The notes: generated by a model not told the origin, from the letters alone. Positions 54,943-64,000 are shown, numbered from the stretch's first letter. The stretch: 64,000 nt of DNA from Microglena sp. YARC (GCA_022414725.1 CM039466.1:13551366-13615365); one strand, 5' to 3'. Program-made: numbers and translations.

Positions 54943-55289
54943 TGTAACAGCTCAGGATGCACTTAGCAGCCTGGGGGGTTATTCTAGTGGAACAGTCTAC
55001 GTGATGTATGTTTATGTGTAAGTCGATATGCGTAAGCTAACAGAACAGTAGGGTGTTACCTAAGTAGGGGATGTAGAGTTGATCGGGTAGAACGTCTTCG
55101 TGGAAGGAGTAGAAGGGTTCGTTCCGAGTAGCTCGTGTCTATGTGCGCAACGTGTGCGTTGTGAGAGATGAGGCAGTACATGGGTATGGTACTGTATCAT
55201 GTGCGTTCGTCACGTGGCTTACGGGTGAGGTGTACCCGTATGCCTTGCTGGACGGCCAGAGTACCCGTGAAGGGTTCTGTACCGTTACA
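54943..55289 (-). repeat. Gypsy 3' LTR
   Basis: A 347-bp LTR from TGTAAC to GTTACA on the minus strand, aligning with the solo LTR at 11407-11760. Confidence 0.88.
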
Positions 55290-55300
55290 CTCCCCCCCCT
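55290..55300 (-). other. Gypsy polypurine tract
   Basis: The minus strand reads AGGGGGGGGAG directly before the LTR. A perfect hairpin GATGCGG-AC-CCGCATC lies just upstream (55309-55325). Confidence 0.8.
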
Positions 55301-55461
55301 CCAGAAGAGATGCGGACCCCGCATCTGATCATAAGGAAGTGGCCGGGATGTGAATACATGTCGTAGTCGTATGTGCCGTGCTCAAAATATACTTGATGAA
55401 TCAAGTTGGTTTCGGATAGAACCATTTAACATCCCTTTTGAGTACTCCGGGAAAGATAACT

Positions 55462-55794
55462 TTATAAATAAAGCAATCTAACCGCCGTGTCGTATGCGTC
55501 GAGTGCGATGGGTTGATGATGGGCCCGTTTATTCGACGTACGTCGGGACATAACGGGCGTAACACGTGATTTCCATGCATCGACGACGTGAGGCGCACTT
55601 TTCTTGACCGCTTTGGCGAGTTCCCAAGTGTCTTGCTCAATACCGAAGTCTTGCCATCGGACCAAGTATTCGAGACGCCGTTTGCTGGAAGTGCCTATGA
55701 CACGCGATTTCTCGCGCATGATGCATTGGATATTCCAAATCGGAGCGCCGTCGGAGTCAAATTTCCAGCGGTTGTCCAACATGGACAACGCCAT
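55462..55794 (-). CDS. Gypsy chromodomain (frame-shifted end of pol)
   Basis: 110 codons overlapping the end of pol in another phase. From about residue 14: KFDSDGAPIWNIQCIMREKS, then RRLEYLVRWQDFGIEQDTWE, a canonical chromodomain with its aromatic residues (Y, W, W). A basic tail follows. The join to integrase is lost by a single phase change near 55780. Chromodomains of this kind direct integration toward marked chromatin. Confidence 0.8.
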   Translation of the reverse strand: MALSMLDNRWKFDSDGAPIWNIQCIMREKSRVIGTSSKRRLEYLVRWQDFGIEQDTWELAKAVKKSAPHVVDAWKSRVTPVMSRRTSNKRAHHQPIALDAYDTAVRLLYL

Positions 55795-58726
55795 CGGAGC
55801 GCCAATGCTTTATCAAACCCACGTGAAACACGGGGTGGATACGCATCATCTTGGGCAAAGCCAAGCGGCACGCCGTGACCTGCCGGACGACTCCGGTGAC
55901 CTCGTTGCGTGGACCAATGCATTCCGTAATCGTATAGGGGCCAACAAAACGAGGCGTAAATTTTGGTTTACCCGTTGCTTTGAACTTCATATTGCGGGTG
56001 GACAAGAGAACTTTATCCCCAAGGTTGAAGAAAACCTCCGTTCGTCGCTTATCGTAATGGGCTTTCTGCCGATCTTGAGCGGCTTGCATGCATGCCTTGC
56101 ATTGATCTTGTCGTTCAATGTGATCGGCCCACCAATTGTTGGCAGCCGGACATTTCGATTCGACCTCCGCTCTAAGCGGCGTCGTAGGGTCGTAACCAAG
56201 GTACGCCCGAAATGGGGTGTTCTGAATGGACTCTTGGTAGGAATTGTTGATTGCAAATTCCACCAGCGCCAAGGACTTATCCCAATCGTCGTGGTATGGC
56301 CCCACGTAGTGGCGAGTCATGTCCTCGATGACTCGGTTCATGCGTTCCGTCAGACCGTCAGTTTGAGGATGAAACGCCGTCGAAAACGCCTGTCGCGTGC
56401 CCATTAATCGATGGAGAGCCACGCCGAAATGCCCGGTAAATCGCGCATCGCGATCACTCAGCAGTTTCTTTGGGATACCATGATAGCGGATGACACGATT
56501 CAGGTATAGGGAAGCGAATGCCTCTGCGTTTATCGTAGTGTGACAAGGTTCGACATGAACCATTTTCGACAGTCTGTCGACGAATACCGCGATGGCATCA
56601 TAGCCAGAAGACGTAGGCGGGAGCGCCGTGATGAGGTCCGTGGAGACACACTCCCAGAATTTCTCAGGAATTTCCACGGGAACCATGGTACCGTTAGGTT
56701 TTGCGTTTCCGGGCTTGTTCGTTTGGCACTTATGGCACTGTTGGACGAAGGCCGTAACATCTGCCGTGACTTTGGCCCAAGTAAAAGTGCGGGTGACCAA
56801 CTCCAATGTCTTGGTGCGACCGCAATGGCCCATGTACATAGGGTCGTGAGCTTCGCGGATAATGTCCAGTCGAAGGGCTGCGTCAAGGGGGACACACAAA
56901 AACTCGCGTCCGTACTTGTTCTTCTTGAACCAGTAACCGTTCCTCGAAAACTTATCGCGAAGGCGCTTGCAGCCCGGCGTGAAGTTCGAGTCTCGTTTGT
57001 ATCCAGCCAAAATTCGATCCATGATGGACGAAGAGGAGGGAGTCGACGCGGCGGGCGTATGCCGACTGCGTCGTCGCGTTTCCTTGACCGGAACCGAAGG
57101 GACGGGGAGGACAGTCGGGGGGCGGGGAAGGATATCCACAACCGCGGGACCGACTGCAATCGGGCGCTGCTTTCTCGATCGAGGCCTGCATTCGCTGACC
57201 AAGAGAGAGAAAACTAACAGCTGGTGCGCAACCGCGACGTCGGCGGGGGCGGAGAGGTTAGGATTGCGACTGACCGGGTCTGCCATATTATTGCGACCCG
57301 CGCGATATTCCCAAGTATAGCTGAAGGGCGCCAGGTCCTCCTGCCATCGGCCCATGCGTCGTGAAAGGACCGCCTTTGTGTCAAAATACGTGAGCGGATT
57401 GTGGTCAGTGACCAATGTCATGTGGGAACCTTCGAGGTAGCATCGCCACTCGGTCAACGCGTGAACAATTGCTAGCATCTCTTGTTCCGTCGTAGTATAG
57501 TTCAGCTCCGCTGGGATATACTTCTTGCTGGCGAAGGCGATGGGGTGTTTATCTTGCAAGAGCACCGCGCCGGTACCGAGCAAAGATGCGTCGGTAATGA
57601 CTTCGAAAGGTTTGCTGAAATCCGGCAGCGCGAGGACTGGAGCGGATAGCAAAGCTTCCTTGAGGCCTTTGAATGAGACGAGATGTTCTTCTTTGAACAA
57701 GGAGCCGAGTTCACCCTTGATGTTAGACAAGGTTTGAAGCGGGGCAGCGAGAGACAAATAGCCTTGGATAAATTTGCGAAAATAATTGCACAAACCGAGG
57801 AATGAGCCGATCTCTTTCGCCGTTTTTGGAGTAGGCCAGTCACTGACTGTGCTAACCTTGCGTGGATCAACTTTAATGCCGTCGCGTCCAATGTAATGAC
57901 CCAGGAATTTAACTTCCGTTTGGTTGAATGAACATTTGGATAGTTTCGTGTAGAATTCGTTGTCCTGGAGGACGTTGAGAACTGTGGCCAAGTTGGCTAA
58001 GTGCTCCGCCGGAGTGCGTCCGTAAACCAAGATATCGTCCAAGTAGACCACGACGAACTTGTGCAAGTAGGGCGCGAATATCTGGTTCATGACCGCTTGG
58101 AATGTGGCCGGCGCATTTGCCAAACCCATCCCAAGGACTTTAAATTCAAACTGACCCATTGGGGTAGTGAACGCAGTTTTCGGCGCGTCCTCGTCCGAAA
58201 TACGTATTTGGTAATAACCAGACGTGAGGTCTAGGGAACTGAACAAAGTAGCTCCACCTAGACGATCAATGTTCTCATCGATACGGGGAAGGGGATACCT
58301 ATTTTTAATCGTGATGTTGTTGAGTGCTCGCCAATCGCAAACAACACGGTATCCTGTTCCACCCGGTTTCGCTATGATCATAATTGGCGCACCGTACGGG
58401 GACGCGCTCGGGGCGATGAATCCTTGCTGCAACAGGTCGGAGACGTATTCTTCACATAGTAAAGTCTCGGCTGGACTCATGCGACGATTTCTGCGATATG
58501 GTGCGTAAGCATTGTCTTGCGTTTTGATGACGTGAGGAATAACTCGATGGTTAGGAGTCCCCATAGGCAAATTGTTGAAGACTTTGCGATACTGCCATAG
58601 GAGAGCGCGCAGGTCGTTGGCCGAGATGAGTGTTTTATCATCGTGGTCCCGTATGTTGTCGCGGATCCAATTTTCGAAATCCATGCTTGCCACCGGGGGA
58701 CCAGGTAAAGGCCCGTCGGAAGGCAA
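55757..58726 (-). CDS. pol: Gypsy reverse transcriptase, RNase H and integrase
   Basis: 989 codons in the same phase as the protease frame and separated from it only by TGA at 58727-58729. The first codon used here is TTG, so no separate start is implied. RT: PYRRNRRMSPAE, ASPYGAPIMIIAKPGG, RYPLPRIDENIDRLGGA, SSLDLTSGYYQIRI, VVVYLDDILVYG (catalytic YLDD, about residue 215). RNase H: PFEVITDASLLGTGAVLLQ, TEQEMLAIVHAL, VTDHNPLTYF. Integrase: zinc motif H...H...C-x2-C (CHKCQTNKP), then catalytic Asp in VSTDLITALPP, Asp in LLSDRDARFTG and Glu in TDGLTERMNRVI. It ends with the GPYTI-type domain before the chromodomain. Confidence 0.92.
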   Translation of the reverse strand: MPSDGPLPGPPVASMDFENWIRDNIRDHDDKTLISANDLRALLWQYRKVFNNLPMGTPNHRVIPHVIKTQDNAYAPYRRNRRMSPAETLLCEEYVSDLLQQGFIAPSASPYGAPIMIIAKPGGTGYRVVCDWRALNNITIKNRYPLPRIDENIDRLGGATLFSSLDLTSGYYQIRISDEDAPKTAFTTPMGQFEFKVLGMGLANAPATFQAVMNQIFAPYLHKFVVVYLDDILVYGRTPAEHLANLATVLNVLQDNEFYTKLSKCSFNQTEVKFLGHYIGRDGIKVDPRKVSTVSDWPTPKTAKEIGSFLGLCNYFRKFIQGYLSLAAPLQTLSNIKGELGSLFKEEHLVSFKGLKEALLSAPVLALPDFSKPFEVITDASLLGTGAVLLQDKHPIAFASKKYIPAELNYTTTEQEMLAIVHALTEWRCYLEGSHMTLVTDHNPLTYFDTKAVLSRRMGRWQEDLAPFSYTWEYRAGRNNMADPVSRNPNLSAPADVAVAHQLLVFSLLVSECRPRSRKQRPIAVGPAVVDILPRPPTVLPVPSVPVKETRRRSRHTPAASTPSSSSIMDRILAGYKRDSNFTPGCKRLRDKFSRNGYWFKKNKYGREFLCVPLDAALRLDIIREAHDPMYMGHCGRTKTLELVTRTFTWAKVTADVTAFVQQCHKCQTNKPGNAKPNGTMVPVEIPEKFWECVSTDLITALPPTSSGYDAIAVFVDRLSKMVHVEPCHTTINAEAFASLYLNRVIRYHGIPKKLLSDRDARFTGHFGVALHRLMGTRQAFSTAFHPQTDGLTERMNRVIEDMTRHYVGPYHDDWDKSLALVEFAINNSYQESIQNTPFRAYLGYDPTTPLRAEVESKCPAANNWWADHIERQDQCKACMQAAQDRQKAHYDKRRTEVFFNLGDKVLLSTRNMKFKATGKPKFTPRFVGPYTITECIGPRNEVTGVVRQVTACRLALPKMMRIHPVFHVGLIKHWRSDGVVHVGQPLEI

Positions 58727-60058
58727 TCATTTTGCCAGCAATTTCGCCCGTTCATCGGCAGTTACGTTAGACGCCGGTAAATCCGCTCGGGATTCGCGGA
58801 CATTAACCATGACATGGTTAGCGCCAGCTTTCAAAAGCTTTGCTGCCTTGCGACCAGTAATGACTGGGTCGTCAGTCGGCTTGCCCGAAAGTGCCATAGT
58901 GAAGAAGGAATGAGCCGTTTCGTCCCGCTGCCTGTTGATAGGTGTCAAACAGCAGCCGTACCGTTTGAGCGACAATGTCATGCGATCGTAGTCTAGGACG
59001 GCCTTTTCGTCGCGCATCCAGTCGGACCCGAGGATTAGGTCTAATCCACCGGGAAGTTTGTCGACGACATGGGCGAACACTTTGCCAACATATCGTTGTA
59101 TGTGTATAGGGAGCGAGACCGTCCCGCGGATTTTGATAATCCCGTCGTTAGCGCAAGTGAATCCGTCGCGTTCGTTTTCCCAAGGGCGGATGTGCAAACC
59201 GAGATCCTCAGCCATTTGCCTTTCCATAAGACAACCTGTCGCGCCGGAGTCTGCCAATGTGAGTAATTGCTTCGCTCCTGATCGGGCGTTGAATAGCATA
59301 TCGGGGGCAGCAGCGGAGTTGACTTCGTATACCCGATTGGCTCGCGTCATGAGCACGGGGGAATAATTCGTATTTCGTTGCGCGTGATTGCGACGGATGC
59401 ACTTCGTTGACCGTCTGGCAGCGATTTGTTTTACGCGAACTTTCGGATCCAATGCCTCCGACCACCAGTGTTTTTTTAGACGGGTTTCAACCGGACTGGG
59501 GATGCCCTCCTCAGGTGCGGGGCCAAAGTATACTGCCTTGGTCACGTCGTCGATCGCATGCCAATCCTTTTTGATTTGGACGGCCCGTTCGGAGTCGGGG
59601 GGGTCATACCATACTTGGATGGCGACCTTATTCGAAGGTGACCCCTTGGGGCGGGGTTTCATATGGTGATCGAACGATTGATATTCCTTGAACAACTCCA
59701 TACCTTGGAGGAGACTGGAGATATGTTTATCGTTACTTGCGTTTTTTGGGAGGATGAACATACCGGATGTGTTGAAGGGTGCATCGTTTTTGCATTCCCA
59801 ATAGTGTTCTAACACCGACACGACGTCTTCCGGAATGGGGTGAGCGTATATGAACTCGTTTGCGATGGAGACACGCATGCCAAACTCCGTAGAGAACTTC
59901 AGTGGACAAGGGGACGACAAGGGATTAGTAGAAGTTACATCAATGGTTGGGGTTAAGCCCAAGTTTGAAAACACTTCCTCTTGAACCTGTAACAAGAGCT
60001 CAAGTGGCTCGACTACTACTACTTTATCGCCGCTAAGTACACGATCCAGGGTTGTCAA
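58727..60058 (-). CDS. Gypsy protease region
   Basis: 443 codons in the same phase as both neighbours: upstream Gag ends with TAG at 60077-60079, downstream pol follows a TGA. The aspartic protease motif LTLADSGATGCLMERQMAEDL lies at about residue 268 and its C-terminal partner GLDLILGSDWMRDEKAVLDY at about 345. The first 250 residues contain PDSERAVQIKKDWHAIDDVT and no recognised domain. Confidence 0.82.
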   Translation of the reverse strand: MTTLDRVLSGDKVVVVEPLELLLQVQEEVFSNLGLTPTIDVTSTNPLSSPCPLKFSTEFGMRVSIANEFIYAHPIPEDVVSVLEHYWECKNDAPFNTSGMFILPKNASNDKHISSLLQGMELFKEYQSFDHHMKPRPKGSPSNKVAIQVWYDPPDSERAVQIKKDWHAIDDVTKAVYFGPAPEEGIPSPVETRLKKHWWSEALDPKVRVKQIAARRSTKCIRRNHAQRNTNYSPVLMTRANRVYEVNSAAAPDMLFNARSGAKQLLTLADSGATGCLMERQMAEDLGLHIRPWENERDGFTCANDGIIKIRGTVSLPIHIQRYVGKVFAHVVDKLPGGLDLILGSDWMRDEKAVLDYDRMTLSLKRYGCCLTPINRQRDETAHSFFTMALSGKPTDDPVITGRKAAKLLKAGANHVMVNVRESRADLPASNVTADERAKLLAK

Positions 60059-60076
60059 TACCTGACCGGCCGATTC

Positions 60077-61048
60077 CTATTCCCAAATCGGGATGGGACC
60101 GTTGCCATCAAGGGCCCAGTCGAGACACGTAGTCTCATTGAGGGCCGGCCAGTTAGGCAAGTCCCGCGTGCGGCAGCGTCCGTCAGCATTCAGCGACCGC
60201 GCACATGTCCTCATGTAGCGGAAGCAGAAGAAGCAGCGAGCACCATTCTGAAGCCAGATGGTCTGCCCGACGCTGACCGATTTGTTCATATGCATGGCGT
60301 TCTGGGGGTCTTGACCCGAAAAGTCGGGGGTCCGCAGCCCGATGGGCTGTGAACGGGCCCGACCAGCACCCTGTCCGTATCCTCCGCGACCACCACGGCC
60401 CGCGCCGCGGCTAATAGAGCCTTTCCCGAACGTGCGATCAGCACCTTGAAAACTGAGGACCTGCGGCCTTGGCGATCCACCCAGCTTGCCGTTGTGCGCC
60501 GGCTGCGTCGCACGACGTCCTCCACCACCTCGGCCACCGGCCGGGTTGCGACTACTGTTTGGCGCCAGCTTGGGGCTCTTGGCTGGGCGAGAGTTCATCT
60601 CCCCGCCGTCGTCGGTGGCTCCTCTTTGCGAAGAGAAATAATCCGTGTCAGTATCGGAGGGGGGTGATTTGGTAAATTGGACGCGATTGAAAGCAAGGTC
60701 CTTACCCGGGTACTTAGTATCCGCTGGGCGCTTGAATGGATACCTCGATTTCTGGTTAGCGTAACCTCCCCTCTGATGGCGATCGTGCTTGTCCGTCAAG
60801 GACTTGCCACGAGCGGCGACAACTTTCCTCGCTTCGTCCAATTGCAGATAGCGGAACAAATCTTCCATCGTTTCGAACATAGTACCCGACTCGCGCCGAG
60901 CGTGTGCACCGGCGCGGAGTTCATCGGAGAGTCCCGTGCGAAACAAGTTTAACTTTTCGCGTTCGGTCAGCTCGGGGGACTTTGCGAAATTCAGACTTGA
61001 TGGCGTGGTAATAATTCTGCAAGGAGCGAGTATCTTGGCGGAAGCCAC
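60077..61048 (-). CDS. gag: Gypsy Gag, C-terminal part
   Basis: The true homologous part begins near 60985, where the upstream Gag frame changes phase in a C-run. SPELTEREKLNLFRTGLSDE and MEDLFRYLQLDEARK match the end of the Gypsy Gag core. A Gly/Arg-rich segment (GAGRGGRGGYGQGAGRARS) follows, then a Cys-rich end CFFCFRYMRTCARSLNADGRC in place of a normal CCHC knuckle. The frame ends IWE-TAG and reopens in the same phase as protease. Confidence 0.75.
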   Translation of the reverse strand: MASAKILAPCRIITTPSSLNFAKSPELTEREKLNLFRTGLSDELRAGAHARRESGTMFETMEDLFRYLQLDEARKVVAARGKSLTDKHDRHQRGGYANQKSRYPFKRPADTKYPGKDLAFNRVQFTKSPPSDTDTDYFSSQRGATDDGGEMNSRPAKSPKLAPNSSRNPAGGRGGGGRRATQPAHNGKLGGSPRPQVLSFQGADRTFGKGSISRGAGRGGRGGYGQGAGRARSQPIGLRTPDFSGQDPQNAMHMNKSVSVGQTIWLQNGARCFFCFRYMRTCARSLNADGRCRTRDLPNWPALNETTCLDWALDGNGPIPIWE

Positions 61049-63596
61049 CTTCGTGTAGTTTGGTGAGAGCGACGTGTGATTCCGTTAATAGCTCGGGCAG
61101 GAGGAGCAACTCCGCCCATGCGACGATTCCCATGAAATCTAACCCGTCCAACTCATCGCTAGCCCATGCCTCGTCGTACGTGATGCGGAGTTGGCCAGTA
61201 AAAGCGCCCGACAGGTGTGGAACAATGCGCTCGAACGAACCAAGGTAACCGTCGGAGAACTGGAGCTCCATGATCGTGACCACATTGAATACCCATCGGC
61301 GCAACTTAGCCCTAGAGCATCTGTCCGACAGTTTGTGTTCAATGAGACATAATTCCTTTCTCATTTTGGTAACACGCTTGGCGAACCCAGTGTCGTGATC
61401 AGAGTGACGAGTGGCGCGGTTATTGGGAGGAGGGGTGATCGGGTCGGGTTCACCTGGCGGGCCTTCTGGGGCCAGGTGTGTTCCCGCGCGAACCTGTTGC
61501 GTCGGAGAAGGTGTGTCTGCGGACAGCGTAGCTGCGCGCTTTGCACGAGGTCGAACAGCGGCTGGGGAAGCCATTGTGGGTACCGCTGGCGTCGTTGGGT
61601 GCTCGGGCAGAGTAGCCCGAGGAGCGCGAATAGAGGTCGGGTCGCCAGGTGGAACTTGGAGAGGCGAACCTGGGGAATCGGCGAAGTCGTGGTCCGATGA
61701 CGAGTAATCAGAGACCGAAAAGGGGCCGACGGGCGTTAAGGGAGCGGCGGTAGGCGCTGCCGGCGGGGAAGGGGTAGCGTCCCCCCGCGGCATCGAACCA
61801 CGTTGCATTTTGCCAGTAAGGTCACCCGAAGGGGCATATACGTCGGGGAGTCGAAAGGGTTCTGGATGAAACGCCGGGGCTAACTGAGCGACAGCTAGTT
61901 TATCAAACAACCCTGAAGTCCCCGTAACCCGCACCTGCCTGTCTGGTGCACGAGGCAACATCTCGTCCATTATGTCGTAGTTGGCCTCCGCCGCAGGGTA
62001 GTGTGGCTTCAGCTTAGTGCCCTTGAGGGCAGCGTCCTTGTCTGCGATGTCCTTGATGTTCATAGGCATCAATTCCATCCACCTCTGCTTGCGCATCTTG
62101 CACGCCGTGTACAAACGGGTCATGCTGTCGCGGAGGTCATCAACCGCCTGCAGCGCATCCACGATGTCCTCGGGGTCGCAGTCAAGGACGAGGCTGTCTG
62201 CGTAAGCGTTCATATGCACCGCCAACTTGGCGTCGGCATACGGCGCGACAGGGTGGTCAGCGGAGTGGTAATGGAGAAGACCATCCGACTTCGCTGCCTT
62301 TGCATAGGTGGGCGACGCCTTGATCTCGCGGCCGCGCAGAAACGCCTGCTTGCGCGCAGCGATGGTCACCTGAGCGGCAGCGTCGTCCTCGCGAGCGGCC
62401 TGAGGGAGCGCATGCTTGCACCCCACAGTCCTGCCGTTCCCACACCCAACGTAGCGGGCGCCGCTGGAAGAACCGCCAGGGTCCTCAGTGTCCATCGGCA
62501 CAGTCTCGTTGCGCGCCACAGGAGCTTGGCTCGCTGCGATCATGGCCATGACATCAGCCATGGTAATGGCGGCGAGAGGTGCAGCCGCGGGAGCAGTCAT
62601 TGGGCGCTCGCCAGAGGCGACGATCTCGCGGGTCAGCTGCGCGACGACCTCAGTCAAGCGCGCGTTCTCAGCGAGAGCGGGGGCGAGCGCTGTATGGGGG
62701 GAAAAACGTGGCGAGTTAGACAATGGCGTCGGCAGATTATGAAACAGGGTTCGATTAACGGGCAAAACCTTGGGAGGGGTAACCAATTGAGAAGGTGAGT
62801 CCTCAATATGATCAAATGGATTGCAAACCGAGAATGGTATGTTCGTCATATGTTCGTCAGGCGTCAAACTGCGCTCACCTGCTTGAGACTGAGCGAGGTT
62901 GGCCTGCGCCGCACCGAGCTCGGACTCTTTAGCCGCCAGCTCGATGCGCCAAACCTCCATGGAGGACCTTGCGGTCGCCGCGGCCTCAGCGGAAGCGACC
63001 TGGAAGCCGGCCAGAGCCTTCTGGCTTATAGCCAGATCTCTGCTGAGGAAGTAGTGGCTGGTCAACAGCTCTTGCCTCTCCGTAGGGTCGCCATTGGCCA
63101 ATGCGGCCTCGGTAGCCGCGCTGGAGACGGCGAGGCGATGCGTTAGGTCAGCGACCTCGGCGTTCGTAGCGGCTACCTTAGCCACAAATTGCTCGGTGAG
63201 AGCTGCGTTGGCGATGGAGGCCTGGTCAAGCTGCGCGCGGAGTTGACCAATTTGTTCCGCAGCGATCAGGTGGTCACCCATATGCTGGTGACGCCTGCGT
63301 TCCGCGCCCTCGGCATTGCGAGCGCTGATCTCCTCGAAGGAAGGCTGCGCCAGCGGCGTCGTCGTCGTCGTTGGGGCCATGCCGCGCGCGGAGGCGGGGC
63401 AGCGGGAGGGGCACCCGAGGTGCCGCCAGACCATTGAGGTCGTCAACCCTTGCGTGACGCCTGCGCTCCGCGCCCGCTTCATAGCGAGCGCTGAGTTCCC
63501 CAAGGGAAGACTCAGACAGCGGCGTCGTCGTCGGAGCCATGCCTGCGCGCGGAGGCGGGGCAGCGGGCGGGGCACCCGAGAGTGCCGCCAGATCAT
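60921..63596 (-). CDS. gag: Gypsy Gag, N-terminal and central part
   Basis: 891 codons. After a shifted beginning, the correct phase runs from about MAPTTTTTPLAQPSFEEISA. Residues 110-260 look like a coiled coil (EQIGQLRAQLDQASIANAAL, AKESELGAAQANLAQSQAG). A Pro/Ala-rich linker leads to the Gag core: CSRAKLRRWVFNVVTIMELQ, YDEAWASDELDGLDFMGIVAWA and LQNYYHAIKSEFRK. The phase then shifts to the 60077-61048 frame. The protein forms the particle and binds RNA. Confidence 0.75.
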   Translation of the reverse strand: MIWRHSRVPRPLPRLRAQAWLRRRRRCLSLPLGNSALAMKRARSAGVTQGLTTSMVWRHLGCPSRCPASARGMAPTTTTTPLAQPSFEEISARNAEGAERRRHQHMGDHLIAAEQIGQLRAQLDQASIANAALTEQFVAKVAATNAEVADLTHRLAVSSAATEAALANGDPTERQELLTSHYFLSRDLAISQKALAGFQVASAEAAATARSSMEVWRIELAAKESELGAAQANLAQSQAGERSLTPDEHMTNIPFSVCNPFDHIEDSPSQLVTPPKVLPVNRTLFHNLPTPLSNSPRFSPHTALAPALAENARLTEVVAQLTREIVASGERPMTAPAAAPLAAITMADVMAMIAASQAPVARNETVPMDTEDPGGSSSGARYVGCGNGRTVGCKHALPQAAREDDAAAQVTIAARKQAFLRGREIKASPTYAKAAKSDGLLHYHSADHPVAPYADAKLAVHMNAYADSLVLDCDPEDIVDALQAVDDLRDSMTRLYTACKMRKQRWMELMPMNIKDIADKDAALKGTKLKPHYPAAEANYDIMDEMLPRAPDRQVRVTGTSGLFDKLAVAQLAPAFHPEPFRLPDVYAPSGDLTGKMQRGSMPRGDATPSPPAAPTAAPLTPVGPFSVSDYSSSDHDFADSPGSPLQVPPGDPTSIRAPRATLPEHPTTPAVPTMASPAAVRPRAKRAATLSADTPSPTQQVRAGTHLAPEGPPGEPDPITPPPNNRATRHSDHDTGFAKRVTKMRKELCLIEHKLSDRCSRAKLRRWVFNVVTIMELQFSDGYLGSFERIVPHLSGAFTGQLRITYDEAWASDELDGLDFMGIVAWAELLLLPELLTESHVALTKLHEGGFRQDTRSLQNYYHAIKSEFRKVPRADRTRKVKLVSHGTLR

Positions 63597-63822
63597 TGAG
63601 GCCGTCTACCAGCGGTTGCAGCGTACCCACTGACACAGAGGGCCGCGCTTCGGCGGACGCGGACTCATCCAACGTAGCACCGAGCTCAGTGTCGGGCTCA
63701 GTGTCAGAAGACCCCATCCCTTCGGGATTGGTGTCGACCACTGACATCGTAGGCTGGTCAGCCGCGTCGTCGTTTACCTTGGTGGTTTTATGTGATGCCA
63801 TTCTGCGTAAGCAACAGAACAA
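63274..63822 (-). CDS. gag: Gypsy Gag N-terminus
   Basis: Starts at 63822 or at the second Met near 63798 (MASHKTTKVNDD). It is acidic and Ser/Ala-rich. An imperfect duplication of about 150 bp is visible: LSESSLGELSARYEAGAERR here and LAQPSFEEISARNAEGAERR in the next frame. Between the two copies the phase changes, so only the first 125 or so residues of this frame are real. Confidence 0.6.
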   Translation of the reverse strand: MFCCLRRMASHKTTKVNDDAADQPTMSVVDTNPEGMGSSDTEPDTELGATLDESASAEARPSVSVGTLQPLVDGLNDLAALSGAPPAAPPPRAGMAPTTTPLSESSLGELSARYEAGAERRRHARVDDLNGLAAPRVPLPLPRLRARHGPNDDDDAAGAAFLRGDQRSQCRGRGTQASPAYG

Positions 63823-64000
63823 GTCAGTAGGCTGGACAGGAATGAGTGGTGGGCGAGAGAGGGAGAATTACTCGCAACTCCAGGATGCCAAAATTCACCT
63901 GCCACAGTGACTCGTAAATTTTGCGAGCGTAACGAGCTGATAATGCCTCAAGCGTAACTGTATATGACGCATTCGTCCAGAATACGATGAGGGATAAAAG
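63823..64000 (-). other. Gypsy leader, no gene
   Basis: Sequence upstream of the Gag start, presumably 5' untranslated leader. No LTR or primer site is reached before the window ends. Confidence 0.5.

Larger units (their letters stand above)
54943..64000 (-). mobile_element. Gypsy chromovirus, 3' part (5' LTR outside the window)
   Basis: Minus-strand element with 3' LTR (54943-55289), polypurine tract and coding region in the order Gag, protease, reverse transcriptase, RNase H, integrase, chromodomain. That order (integrase after RNase H) defines the Ty3/Gypsy group, and the chromodomain the chromoviruses. It is inserted into the minus LINE. The flank next to the LTR is GCTGC; the matching duplication would lie beyond 64000. 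Three frame changes and two in-frame stops are seen. Confidence 0.9.

Overview
The window looks like nuclear DNA from a large, repeat-rich eukaryotic genome, most likely a green alga. Two observations point there. A non-LTR element carries the Dualen/RandI combination (apurinic-type endonuclease, reverse transcriptase, RNase H, restriction-like endonuclease and a cysteine-protease-like region), a combination known from Chlamydomonas. No bacterial operon structure is visible. The organism is an inference. Only one open reading frame looks like a possible host gene: 781-2001 on the minus strand, a protein of three tandem repeats of about 135 residues. Almost everything else recognisable is mobile DNA, its relics, or tandem repeats.

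Layout. 1-6901: the repeat protein, then about 4.9 kb without a supportable gene. 6902-11145: a complete LTR element (minus strand) with 298-bp LTRs and a 5-bp target duplication but no long coding region. 11407-11760: a solo LTR of the Gypsy family found at the right end. 11829-16667: a complete element 'A' (plus strand) coding for Gag and a copia-type protease but no integrase or reverse transcriptase. 16668-17825: tandem repeats and a tRNA-like sequence. 17826-21161: LTR 'B', a decayed ORF and LTR 'C'. 22637-28972: a nearly perfect 3168-bp tandem duplication. 27920-32477: a second complete A element (minus strand), inserted in a 68-bp minisatellite. 34074-36660: a B element with a zinc knuckle and the same C-terminal domain as A. 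36661-38107: relic LTRs 'E' and 'F'. 38400-54942: a minus-strand LINE, split by a 5'-truncated plus-strand LINE of the same family (41739-47936) and by an unidentified 723-bp insert. 54943-64000: the 3' part of a Gypsy chromovirus (minus strand) whose 3' LTR cuts the LINE and whose 5' LTR lies beyond the window.

How the parts relate. Families A, B and the coding-poor element D all have GGTTAT directly inside the 5' LTR, which fits priming by a half-molecule of initiator tRNA-Met as in copia. They lack polymerase and integrase, so they would depend on an autonomous copia-like partner that is not in this window. A and B share a C-terminal domain that I do not recognise from any described retrotransposon protein. 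LTRs A, B, C and E begin with hairpins whose stems differ in sequence but keep base pairing. The Gag-protease family, its extra domain and its LTR hairpins are the best candidates for something undescribed here.
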